64,000 nucleotides of DNA. Source: Ustulina deusta (lineage: Eukaryota; Ascomycota; Sordariomycetes; Xylariales; Xylariaceae). The notes under the pieces are model-generated. The model saw only the letters and a program-made list of their open reading frames with translations. It was not told where the DNA came from and did no database searches. A program made the position numbers and the translations under genes. The DNA is taken from assembly GCA_023159155.1 (NCBI GenBank), contig JAJNNX010000012.1, positions 992,001 to 1,056,000 on the forward strand, in the 5' to 3' direction. Shown here one piece after another: positions 45,360 to 56,306 of the stretch. The number at the start of each line of letters is the position of its first letter. Position 1 is the stretch's first letter.

Positions 45360-46624
45360 AGAAATAATGGAAAACACCTCAAAGGTTTCATATCATTAAT
45401 TGCGCCACCGCATTACGGACCCAAGACAAGACAAAGCGACCTTGTATTTTTTGAGATACCCCCACACACATACACAGTGATGTTAACAGCCGCCGTCACC
45501 ATGACAGCACGCGTTGGACGACCTAGAACTCGCAAAGAAGATAGAAAAGCAACAAGAGAGAGAGAAGAGCAGAAGAAGCGGAAAAGAGACCTTCCCTTTG
45601 TACCTTACACCTCGGTCCCTTTCTTCCTCCCTTCACCCCCCGCACCGTGAGCTCCACTCCGATATTTCGGTCCCCGGGACGAGTAGACGATGCCGGATAT
45701 CGTTGGATATGTTTTGCTATGACCGAACAAGAACAAAATCAAATACGCCTACAACAGGGCCTGGGACATGAACGTGGACCTTGGTCATCATCCTGTCGTC
45801 CCATCTTTTCCGCCCCTGCATGTTTATTTTGCAGGATGACACCCTTTCTGTTCGGATTTATTTTATATAATGTCGCGGCGTAGAAGCAGAATTTGGACGC
45901 GGATTTTTCAGGGTATACGAAGGAAAGCCGTCCTCTTTTTCTTTCCCAACGTATCTTGTTCCCGATGTCTTCTCTCTGTGAGACTCGTTTTTTTGTATAT
46001 AACTCAGATCTCTGTCTAGAACATAGAGGCGTTTTTGCTAGGTTAGTAGGGCTGGCACATGCTCTTATTTTTTGGTATTTTGAATATACCTTGATCATAA
46101 TCCAACTCGGCTCTTTGACCTGTGACGTGGAGGCTATGATCGTGGAATAGAAGATCTGAAGTCTTACCTTTTGTGCTTACTTTATTAGGAAACAGTTTAC
46201 CTGAACCCCCTTGAATTCGCTGTAGGACGCTTCTTGGATCCTTGCTACTTTCATACATGCCACTATTTGCAGCTATGACTACCTGGCCCGTTTTAACTCC
46301 TTTCCGAGCGTTGTACTCTTCGTCTTGTACCTACGCAACTGCGTGTCTGTCAACAGGATTTGCGGTCACTCCGGGCATAGCTCCGATTTGACAACCTTTC
46401 GTTTGAATGTTGGCAATGTTCACTTGGGTGGAAAAATACCCACACAGCCTCTCCGCTTCTTGTTCTTCGCATCAGGTATGTTACTAAACAGGCAAAATGG
46501 GTGCGCTGACGCCAATGAGAGGATGATGCAATGGTCAATGTTTTTCTTCCTCTTTTTTTCTTCATTTTGAAGCAGTTGATGCTGTATTTTCAAAACGCCG
46601 TCTACTATCTACTCGCTAATAAGG
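45360..46624. other. Convergent intergenic region
   Basis: About 1.26 kb lies between the reductase and cystathionine gamma-synthase stop codons. It is 3' UTR-like and AT-richer. No gene is supported. Confidence 0.55.
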
Positions 46625-48538
46625 TCATTGAACCGCCTCAGCCGCCTTGAGCGCCCTGGCAAATATCTCTCCCAAATTACTCTCTAGTCCGACGCTGATC
46701 CGGACGAGATTTGGGTCGACGCCGAAACTGGCCGCCCAGTCCAACTCGTGATAGTGTGCTAATATGACATAGGGCGACGTTAAGGTGAAGTTGGTTCCGA
46801 GGCTCGGGCCCTTGGCCGTCTCGAGGGCGTCGTGGAAGGCGACGGTGTGGGCTTTGGTCTTCAGCGTACACGAGAGCAAACCGCCGTAGCCGCCATTCGG
46901 CAGGCGGCAGGCCTCGTAGTTGGGGCGTGACTCGTTGCATTTCGGATAGTAGACCTTGGTGACGAGCGGGTGGGCCTCGAGGACCGAAGAGATGACCTCG
47001 GCGTTGGTGTTGATCCGGTCGATCCGCGTGACGAAGTCCCGGCTGTTCCGTTCCATGAAGACAACGTCCTCGGCCCAGTACGTATCCTCGAAGGCGTTCT
47101 CGGCCATGGCTGTCTTCAACGCGCCATAGTACCGCCCCCCCGGATTTAGGATGATGCTACCGCCCATGACGTTACAGTCACCCGAGAAGATTTTCGTCAG
47201 GCTGCTCACTACCACGTCGGCGAAGGGAAGCACGTTCACGTTGACGAAGTTGCCGACTGTCTCGTCGACGACGACGGCGAAGTCGTAGGTGTCTGCTAGC
47301 TGGCGGATGCGTGTCAGGTCGGGGCATGATAACAACGGGTTACCGGGGAACTCGCAGAATAAAGCGAGGAACTTCTCGCCAGCTTTGAGGCGGGCCTCGA
47401 GGTCGTCGAGGTCGGCCGAGGAGCCGTGGCCGTAGAAGACGGCGCCCGGCCCGAACTTTTGGAGAATCTTCAAGGTGTCGACGTAAGGAAACCCAAAGTT
47501 GATGCTCTTTTGCGGCGTACGCGCCTTGAGGAGGGCTTGGTGAGTTGTGAAAATGGCGTTCATTCCGCACGGTGTGAGGTATATATCGTGCTCCTGCAGG
47601 TTTGATACACCGCGTGCGTTCGAGTCCATGGCAGGCAGCGACTTGCTGGCTAGGTCCAGGTCTGTGGTGAGCACGCCGGCGATGCGACGCCGGATGGCCG
47701 ATTTGGCGTTTTCCACGAGCGAGACGTCGAGATTGCGGCCGTAGCGCTCTTCAAGAAAGCGCGAGCTCTCGAGACTGTCGGCGAGCTCTTCGGCCGGCGG
47801 ACTAGGTCTGCCGCCGTTGGTGGCAGCGCCAGGGCTGTGTCCATTCGTACCTTTCGTTTCGTCTATGGACGCGGCCCGCTGGTACCGCTTGGGCCCACGG
47901 CACAGTTTTCGTCGTTGAGATGGAGGCGGCGATGGAGGCGGCGAAGGCGAGCGGTCGTCGAGGACCAGAAGACCGTCACGGAACAGGCCATGGCAAAACT
48001 CAGCTCGTCGGCTGGAGACACCATCGCCAGAGTGCTGCCAGTACTGCTTCGCGATGGGAAACAGGGCCTGCGGGAAGATGACAGCCGAGATAGAAGGCGA
48101 GATGGACCGCAGCGGTTCGGCGAACTCCTTTGTCGGGTCTAACACGAGACGCAGGGTGAAGAGCCCGGCCAGGGTAGACTGCTCGGCCCTGCCCCGTATG
48201 AAGTCGACGCATCTCTGCGCAGCCTGCCTCGTGGGGAACAGCATGGCTGACGGCATGCCTGCCTCGCCGGGACGGCCGTGCTTGGCAATGATGTCGGCGC
48301 CCAGGGCCTCGATGGCCTTGTGGATGAAGAATCGCGGGTAGCCCGTGATCATGGTACCGACGACCCATTCCTCGCCCTCCTCGTAGCCGACGTTGGCTTT
48401 CCACGTCGGCAACGAGACACTGACAGCCTGCAGCAGAGCGTCAACGACGACGAGGTTCGGGCGGATGCAACGTTTGGGTTTTCAACTCACATGAGCAGTG
48501 TTGGGAGGAATTGAGTCTCCCAGGTCGATAGGCGCCAT
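46625..48538 (-). CDS. met-7: Cystathionine gamma-synthase
   Basis: This PLP enzyme of the transsulfuration/methionine pathway joins an activated homoserine with cysteine to make cystathionine. Two exons, 48491-48538 (MAPIDLGDSIPPNTAH) and 46625-48427, are joined in phase 0 over a 63-nt intron and give 616 residues. That is the long fungal form, with an about 200-residue N-terminal domain (AVSVSLPTWKANVGYEEGEE, TGYPRFFIHKAIEAL) before the Cys/Met-metabolism PLP fold. The fold shows YLTPCGMNAIFTTHQALL, NFGFPYVDTLKILQKFGPG, FCEFPGNPLLSCPDL, VVDETVGNFVNVNVL and SSLTKIFSGDCNVMGGS, where the Lys is the likely PLP Schiff-base residue. The C-terminus has TNFTLTSPYVILAHYHELDW and RISVGLESNLGEIF. Its layout matches Neurospora met-7 and yeast STR2. 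A Ser/Pro-rich insert (about residues 170-215) separates the two parts. Confidence 0.93.
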
Positions 48539-49901
48539 CTTTTTCAACAAGATGACCCACAGGCAGACGGACGGTGTGCGACGAGTGGTGCTTGTTTTTC
48601 TTTTCTTTTTCTTTGTACTTTGGTGTCGAGTCCCTACAACCACTGTCCCATTACTTCGTCGTCGCCTTCTGGTTCGATCCACCCAAGCTGATGTTTCTCT
48701 AGGTGTACTTGTCAATTTGCGGCGTGTGTTGTATATAGAATGCTCGCTATAACCATGCAAGCTAAGGTTAGGGAGGTGAGTATCAGGATATAACGTCTGG
48801 CGTAGATAATATAAAGTCATGAAGCTAAGGGTGGGATGGGAGCTTTATGTATGTCGTCTGCTTGCTTACTTACTTAGATAGGTGCTGGATGGGGAGTGGA
48901 TAAGTACTTAGTTAGGGTAGGTTAGGTTACGTTAGTTGGTTGGTTAGTTAGTTAGTGCAGGTAGCGCCAATAATAATCGGGTCTGTTGTCGACGGCTGCC
49001 GGGATCGGAGCGAAGAAAATGGATGTCAGCTCAACTCGACCCGCCAGTTCCTTTCTTCTTTACGTATTGATATGGACTTTGATATAAATGAATATATCAA
49101 CCTAGCTTCACCCCAAGTACATCATCAGCGATTGCAGCCACGAGTTAAAGCAGACTAGGTTGGCTCCATTTGTATTCGGACTGAGTAGCTGCCCAAGGTA
49201 TATCTCGCTGGTAATTGGATCTTTATGTGAAGCCTCCTCAGCAACCGTTCGTCGTGTCCATATTCGTGAACCTTCGTATACCTGCACACAGTCAGACGTG
49301 TGACACGACTGCGTGCAACCGACGTATTACGGTGACTCACTGGAATGCAAGTCTGCAGGATACCACTCGCCAAAAGCGAGGTCCCCCAAGTTGGGAGAGA
49401 GAGCGAATAAGAAAACAGTATATAGTCAAACCCCGAGAAGGAGAATGGGTATTCCTTGGGTCTCAACCCATGTGTTCGTCTCGTCCCTGGCCTTCCTCGT
49501 GTTTCCATGCCTTGACTTGTTTGGGATGATCGGAACTGGTTGCAAACTTCTGCAAGGCTGCCGTCAATGTCCACACATTTGTGAATAATCAATATGGTAC
49601 GTGCTATACGCACAACATGAGCCCTCGCCGAATAGGAATTGCTCTCTGGAAAGTTCAAGACTATTGGATCCGGAGTAGGTCTCTCACGTTCTTGTTCTCT
49701 CACATATCCCGCAACAGAAGAGGCTAGGTGTGTGGGTGTGGGGGTTAGGTAGTCGTGGGGGGTGGGTGATGGCACACCTCCCAAGGTCGACGTCATCTAC
49801 CGGTATCAACCTCTCGGTTATCAAGCCTTGCAGTAAATAGCGTAGGCACCTAGGCGGTGTATCGAATTGAAAAGAGAACGCAAGCGCTCGGATTATAAGT
49901 T
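48539..49901. promoter_or_regulatory. Divergent promoter region met-7/amidohydrolase
   Basis: It contains TTAGTTAGG/GTTAGTTGGTTAGTTAGTTAG-like short repeats at about 48905-48955. A 213-codon open frame on the minus strand (49155-49796) has no protein-like features. No gene is supported. Confidence 0.5.
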
Positions 49902-51278
49902 ATGATATTAGAAAATGTCGTTTCCGATGCCCGGGACCACTCGGCAGCACGGTGGGACATAGAGCTGCAGGACGGACACGTCCAAAGCATTCACCCATCC
50001 AAGTCGAGTCCCGACACCCCGCCCCAACTCCTTCTACCTCCGCTCTGCCATCCCCATATACACCTCGACAAGGCCTACATCCTAACCTGCAACAATCGGG
50101 CCTCGTCGCGGCATCCCGACTACTCAGACTTGTGTCCTAGTTCAGGCTCCTTTCACGAGGCCCTGGCAAGTACGTCGCAGGCCAAGGAACGCTACACCCC
50201 GGATGATCTCTACCTGCGTGGCTCACAGCTGCTGGCTACTAGCTATACGCAAGGTGTGACATCTATGCGAGCCTTTGTCGAGTTAGACCATGTGACCGGC
50301 ACTCTCCCGTTAACCGTAGCCATTCGTCTCAAGAAGGATTTTGCCCATCTACTTGAATTACAGATCTGTGTGTTCGCCCAGGACCCCATCTTCTCAACTA
50401 CCCACGGTGATGCAAATCGAGCTATCATCGATAATGCACTCACCGAATTCGCGGCTTCAATCGGGGCGCTTGGCACGACCCCGTACGTCGAGATGTCGAG
50501 AGAAGCCTCACTGTCCAATATCAAATGGGCCATCACAAGAGCGCTCATGTACCGTCTCCACCTCGACTTCCACTTGGATTATACCTTAGAATCGCCATCG
50601 TCTGTGCCCACTCAGAGGCCGCTCACATATTCTGTCATTGAACTCCTCAAGGAGCACAACTGGTCGCAGACCGCCGACAACTCCAAAACCATCGTGCTTG
50701 GGCACTGTACCCAGCTTAGCATGCTTGGCGATTCTGAGCGTAAAACATTAGCTGAGGTCATCAGGGCGAGCGAGCTTCCTATTCACTTCGTTGGTTTGCC
50801 GACGAGTGATATGTTCATGATGGGTCGGCCGAGTTCGACCTCCTTATCGGGCCACAATCGACCGCGAGGGACGATGCATGTTCCTTCTATGATCCGAGAG
50901 CTCGGCTTATCTGTTTGCCTGGGCATAAACAACGTTGGGAATGCCTTCACGCCCTTTTGAACTGGTGATCCACTGCAACTTGCATCTTGGGCCGTGGGAA
51001 TCTACCAGGTTGGTACTGTCAAAGACGCGGAGCTGCTCTACGGCTGTGTGAGCAATAGAGCCAGGCAGGCTATCGGTCTAGGGGACGGTACGCAATGTGG
51101 CCCAATTCACGGGGGCCAGAAGTTGCGCGGATGTTTACTGTTGGGGAACCAGCCAGTAGTTGAACTTCCGGCTGGCCTTGGTCAATCCAGCATGACAGTT
51201 TCTTCAAGACAACGCGTAAGCCTCAAGGACGTTGTCTGGGATCCGCCAGAGATTAACTTGCGATCCGTTGTGAGATGA
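49902..51278 (+). pseudogene. Cytosine-deaminase-like amidohydrolase interrupted by one in-frame TGA
   Basis: It looks like a metal-dependent amidohydrolase of the cytosine deaminase-like group. The first part, 49902-50957 (352 codons), carries the metal motif LCHPHIHLDKAYI, EHNWSQTADNSKTIVLGHCT and the late motif GINNVGNAFTPF. A TGA at 50958-50960 follows. The same frame then stays open to 51278 and continues the family sequence without loss: TGDPLQLASWAVGIYQVGTV, DAELLYGCVSNRARQAIGLG. In such enzymes this junction is one continuous segment, so the break is a single nonsense codon and not an intron. The bases fit a G-to-T change of a GGA codon. There is no frameshift, and the downstream part looks under coding constraint. 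That suggests a recent inactivation, a sequencing error or readthrough. The context does not follow the efficient TGA-CTA type. The usual catalytic Asp position reads Asn (INNV). Confidence 0.75.
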
Positions 51279-51486
51279 GTAGCCCGCTCTGTTTCCGAAG
51301 TTTTGAATCGATGTGGCTGGCACTTATGCACCCTCTGAAGCTGAATTCGAATAGACATGCCGCTAGTTACTTATCGAGAACCAGTATTCTCTGACACAGT
51401 CAGGTATATGGCCGCGAAAGGTCGATGGACCCCGTACTCACGACTTGCTCAAACAGGGTATGCGCGAATCTATACACAATTTAGAT

Positions 51487-51505
51487 GGGGGGGGGGGGGG
51501 GGGGG
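51487..51505. repeat. Poly-G tract, 19 G
   Basis: It is an uninterrupted G run on the plus strand between the interrupted amidohydrolase and the SPX-RING gene, in the latter's likely 3' UTR. Confidence 0.95.
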
Positions 51506-51533
51506 TTGGCTGAAGACGACCATATTTTCTTTA

Positions 51534-53186
51534 TCACATGACACAGCAGTGTACGCTATTATAAGACGGGCCGAATATCTCTTGGTTTCGTTCACGCTCG
51601 TTAGCGCGTACCTTTTCTTTGACCTCTTTCGGAAAATATTTCCGAAGGAATGCAGCACGGTCGGCATCGAAGTTTTGCAGGCCCGCCAGCAGAATGGTAT
51701 CCGCTCTGCAAAGGGGACAATATCTTTCGCCCTTTCGTGACATCTTTACGAGGCATCGGCTGCAGAACACGTGTTGACATTGCAGTCTAACAGGCCAGTA
51801 AGCGATGGCGAAGCAAATGGGACAGAGATAGTCATCCAGCTGCGGGACCATAGAAATAAGTTCGGTGGACACTTCGGTAATGGAGCGTTAGCACTTCGCC
51901 TTATGATTAGAGATTGCGAAGGAGTTTGTGGATATATAGAGCTTCTTTAGGATTGGTTGGTTTGGAAGGGCACGAGGTAGGTCATTGCTCCTGAAATTGG
52001 CCCCGTCGGGGAAGAAATGACTAGGTGTTACCTACTTCGAGCACACACATCTCGTGCTACACTGCCGGCAAGAGAGCGACTAGATCCCACAGAAAAGGGG
52101 AAAGTGGTTGAGACGCCCAAAGACGTTTGCTTGTCGAACTCTATCGTACGAGATAATTGTCGTTAGCACACACGATAGCCCAGCGGGGGTGTATGACATA
52201 CTCTTCAATATCTTTGTGACGGCGAGGTGATTGATCTCTTGAAATTTGAGGATGGATAGTAGAGCGGTATTGATTCTCACAAAGTTGTCAAATGCGGTGT
52301 GGCTTGTGCCCGACCTCAATCTCTGTACGAGTTTCCGTTGTACTACCTGGTCTTGGAACCAATTGAGCTGTTCTACGGCTTGAGTGCTTGTCCGGGCGCC
52401 GTGATCAGTCTCCCGAGAGGAGAAGAAAATGCGGGCGTCCAGGTAAAGCTCAAAGATCTGGCGCCAGACGCCGAGATCTGCCTTGGCTCTTCGTCCACGA
52501 GATGGTTCAACCGCCTTGCCCAGTTCCTCCCCGAGAACGACAATTTGGGCCTCGAGTTTCGCCTGCTCCTCCTCCTGCAGTGTTCCGATGTTGGACACAT
52601 CGGTTTGGAGAATCCCAAAAAATTCGGCATCGAACACTAGGGGCACCTCGACTTCACGAATGTCTATCGCATTACTAGCGGTGCCGGCTTGGCTCCTAGG
52701 GGACATCGTAGACGGCACAGGCAATCTACTAGCAGACGATAAAGCACCCTCCCTCGTCGCTGCATTGCTGAGCGCAAGCTTCTGCAAGAAATCCCTCGTG
52801 GATGGTGACAACTTGGCGTCGACGGCGATCCCGTCCTCCAGGTGAATAAAGACGGTTAACCTCGGGCGGAAGCGTGCGAATTCTGCATCTGCAACCTTGC
52901 CGTCGACATCAAGATGGTAACTGAAACCCGGGTCGACGGGTGCGTTGCCCTGCTGGTCAGCTGCCAAGCGCGTTAGGGTCTCCTTGTCCAGTCCTATCTC
53001 CTCGAGCTCCCTGGTGACCTTCTTCAGGCATTTCTTGAGCTGGCCGTAGGGGATCGCGCAATCGACCCAGGCCCGTGGGAAGGCTGAGGAGTGTATATTA
53101 GTCTCGATTTGGCAAAGAAATGCGGGAGGGCGAACGAGATTACCTTCCCGTTGGAGAGCCTTACGGAACTCCTGAGCAAACTTCAT
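51534..53186 (-). CDS. SPX-RING protein, probable E3 ubiquitin ligase
   Basis: It combines an N-terminal SPX domain, known to bind inositol pyrophosphates and sense phosphate, with a C-terminal C3HC4 RING finger, so a phosphate-linked ubiquitin ligase is inferred. Four exons join in phase: 53144-53186, 52202-53083, 52036-52140 and 51534-51871, giving 455 residues. The SPX start is MKFAQEFRKALQRE, then FPRAWVDCAIPYGQLKKCLK with the usual Lys cluster, and later NFVRINTALLSILKFQEIN and KFDKQTSLG. The RING reads YLCPICFAIAYWPVRLQCQH, then VFCSRCL and YCPLCRAD, with all eight metal ligands visible. The tail FLRKYFPKEVKEKVRANERE is typical of fungal relatives. The last intron (51872-52035, 164 nt) is the least certain join. 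The fold order resembles plant NLA, but relationship by descent is not shown. Confidence 0.88.
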
Positions 53187-53940
53187 GCCAGCCCACTCAA
53201 CGCCGAGCTACTTATTTGTTTCTGTTCTTGTGAGAAGAATAAGGATGATGGGGAAGTGACGGTGTGTAGACGCCGTACGTAAATGAGTTGGGACTAGAAT
53301 GGGTTGCTTGGATAAGCTCATCATAGGAATGAGTGGCGATAACTTATAAGTAATGATTGGGAATGGGTCGTGTGATTCATGTCTCGATTTGGACAAGCAA
53401 GCTAGATGAATGGCTCTCTAACGATGCATACGGCTGGTCATGCATGGTTCCTGAGGATGCGATGATGAGCGACCTTGAGGTTACATGTAGTGGCACTATA
53501 ACTCGTGGGTCGATGTGGACCTATAAAGGACTTACTTAGGTAATATTATACAGGGCGTAAGTGGCTAAGGCGCCCAGGCAGAGCGCCCAGGCAGAACGCC
53601 CAGCAGTGCCCTGGCATTGGAGGGGTCAAGAGGGGCAGGACACCAGACCCTAAAATTATCGAATTCACTGCATTGTATGTATTTTGTCTACCTTAGGTAC
53701 TTTAAGTACTTAGGCACTTAAGTGTGTAAGACATTTGATATTCCGTACCTCTCTATAAGTCCGTACGCGAGGTCAATGGTAACAGGATAGCCACCAGCTT
53801 GACAGATACCTCTCTCTCGCAGGGACACAAACTACCGAAGTACCTAGGTAGAGAGGTAGCCAGTGAACCTCTTCCACGGCGTGAGCGGGTGGACGTAGTT
53901 CTCCCAGCCGCATCAGAAGCAAAACTCGCCCATAGCAGCC
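53187..53940. promoter_or_regulatory. Divergent promoter region SPX-RING/JJJ1
   Basis: It holds two perfect 13-nt tandem units (GCGCCCAGGCAGA, 53570-53595) plus a degenerate third. TAGGTACTTTAAGTACTTAGG-like inverted words lie around 53694-53720. No coding sequence is supported. Confidence 0.55.
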
Positions 53941-55782
53941 ATGGGCGCCGAGCAGTCGTCTACGCGGGGCACCACCGCTTCTGACAGCTCGCCCAAAAAG
54001 ACGGATTACTACCAACTCCTTGGAGTCGACCGCACCGCGACCGACGACGAGTCAGTCCCCCCCTATCCCCTCTCCCCTCCTCTCTCCCCTCTCCCCCCGC
54101 GGCGTCTCCAACTCCTTGCTGCCTCTTTCCTTCTCTTGACTGATCTGGCCTCCTCGACGACGGCAGAATCAAGAAGGCCTATAGAAAGAAGGCCCTCGAG
54201 TTGCATCCGGATCGAAACTTCGGTGATGTCGACAATGCTACCCGCAAGTTCGCCGAGGCCCAGGCCGCCTACGAGGTGCTGTCCGACCCTCAAGAGCGGG
54301 CATGGTACGACTCCCATAGCGATGCCATCCTCCGTGGCGACGACCCCGCCGACTTCGATGCCGCCCCGGAGTATCACAACGTGCGTCTGACCACTGCCGA
54401 CGACATATACATCTTGATGGGTCGCTTCAACAAGTCCGTCCCTCTCGATGATTCGCCAAACAGTTTCTTCACCATACTGCGGCAGAATTTCGATCGTCTG
54501 GCCGAGGGTGAGTATGCCGCCGCTGACTGGGAGGGCCTGGCCCCGCCAGAATACCCGTCGTTTGGCGAGTCCACCGACAACGACGCCGTGGCCAAGGCCT
54601 TCTACGGCCGCTGGTCCGACTTCTCTACGCGCCTCAGCTTTTCGTGGAAAGATAAGTGGCGCCTGTCCGACGCTCCCGACCGAAGAGTTCGCCGCCTCAT
54701 GGAGAAGGAGAACAAGAAGTTGCGCGACGATGCCATTCGCGAGTTGAACGACGCCGTGCGATCCCTCGTCATTTTTGTGCGGAAGCGCGATCCGCGCTAC
54801 GTTCCGAACAGTCAATCCGAGGCCGAGCGCCAGAAGATCCTGCGCGATTCGGCTGCCGCCCAGGCCGCACGATCACGCGCCGCCAACCTGGAGAAGATGA
54901 ACGGTGCTGACGCAGTCCCCGAATGGGCCCGGTCCCGCGGCGATGATGAGCACGCCGACGAATTCTCGGAAAGCGAGGACGAATCTGAGGTCGAGGCAAT
55001 CGAGTGCGTCGTGTGTAGCAAAACCTTCAAGAGCGAGAAGCAGTTCGAGGCTCACGAAAAGAGCAAGAAGCACCTAAAGGCCGTCCAGCAGGTGAAACGC
55101 CAAATGAGGAAGGAGGACACAAACTTCGACCTGGGTGAAGCGATAAAGCCGAACTCAGGCTCTCTGCAGAAAGAAGAAGAAGCCGTAGAGGAGGATAGTA
55201 CTGCCGTAGACGTCGAGAATGATAACACAGGGACACCGCCATCACAGGGGTCTAGCAGCCCGCCCAACGCTGACCTTGCCAAATCTAACTCTACAACACA
55301 TGTATCAGATGCTGAAAACGAAGAAGACGACGATTACGCATCGCGAGATGCCGTCGAGGCACGTTTAACGGGTAAATCCGACTTTTTACACCAGACGGCT
55401 GTCGAAGGGTTGAGCATCAAAACGGCAGAAATGACAGTCGAGGATAACCTCCCTGAGAAAAAGATAGGCATGGCTAAGGCTAAGAAACAAAAAAAGGCTG
55501 CCCGCCAAGCTGCTGCCGAACAAGAGGGCCATCCGGTAAATTTTTTTTTTTTTCAATCACCGCTCACACCCACATTCCAACAAACAGTCGCACATATACT
55601 TGCTCTCTTTTGAATGGATGCGGATACTCACTATACTTATATACTAGTGTCTTACCTGCCGTGCTACGTTTGATTCGAAAGGGGGGCTTTTCAAGCATAT
55701 AAAAGAGAATTCAGACCACGCTGCCCTAAAGATCGCCCCGACTACGAGTAAGTCCGGTAAGTCAGGTGGGAAAAGACGGTGA
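53941..55782 (+). CDS. JJJ1: JJJ1/DNAJC21 J-domain zinc-finger protein
   Basis: This is a cytosolic Hsp70 co-chaperone that works with Rei1 to recycle shuttling factors from late pre-60S ribosomal particles. Three exons join in phase: 53941-54050, 54167-55535 and 55648-55782, giving 537 residues. The J-domain is split by intron 1: DYYQLLGVDRTATDDE then IKKAYRKKALELHPDRNFGD, containing the HPD motif. The middle part shows YAAADWEGLAPPEYPSFGES and FYGRWSDFSTRLSFSWKDKW, typical of the family, and a charged helix. The first C2H2 zinc finger is ECVVCSKTFKSEKQFEAHEK (54999 on). The second is encoded by the last exon: CLTCRATFDSKGGLFKHIKE then NSDHAALK. The tail is basic (TSKSGKSGGKRR). If the 112-nt last intron were kept, the second finger would be lost. 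Confidence 0.93.
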
Positions 55783-56306
55783 ATATACCTATCAAGCAAG
55801 GCAGACTATTTCCCAAAAGCCGTCCGGCTAAGAGAGTCACCTCCTACTCCTCCGTTCAGTGTTATAGGACCACCTCCGCGGAACATTCACGACCAAGACC
55901 CTAGCATGCTCGTTCGACGAGAGGCAGATGTGGTATGCATATATGCGGAAGACCGATAAGTTAGCTAGCTATTCAGGGACCCCGAACAACACGAACGTCG
56001 CTGCCCTAATTACATCCATTAGCAGCAGGCTGCGCCATAGCTGGATCTAAAGTAGCATCGCACCAAGGCTTCTACCGGCCCCCTCCATCCTCCCAGGCAT
56101 GTCATGTATGACGACTTGAACTTGGAACACTGTTTTCTCCAAGCCATGCGTTCTCTATGAGGGTTCTGCATAATGGATGGAGACGCCCAGCTCGTCTACG
56201 TCTTATCAACACGCCTCGATATCCAGAAGTAAGTCGTGGTGGCCCTGAACCACCGTCAATAATGTGTTTCAAACCAGGAACGCCTAATCCAGCCCTGCGG
56301 CATATT
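55783..56306. other. Convergent 3' intergenic region JJJ1/ATG4
   Basis: About 520 bases lie between two stop codons. No feature beyond likely 3' UTRs is seen. Confidence 0.6.

Noticed and set aside
49155..49796. Open frame of 213 codons on the minus strand between met-7 and the amidohydrolase
   Set aside because: It has no hydrophobic core, domain or homologue that I recognise, and it covers the likely promoter of the amidohydrolase. Transcript data could change this.
50994..51278. Separate small gene starting at the GTG/ATG after the amidohydrolase stop
   Set aside because: It is in the same frame as the upstream gene and continues its family sequence, so it is the 3' part of one broken gene and not an independent one.
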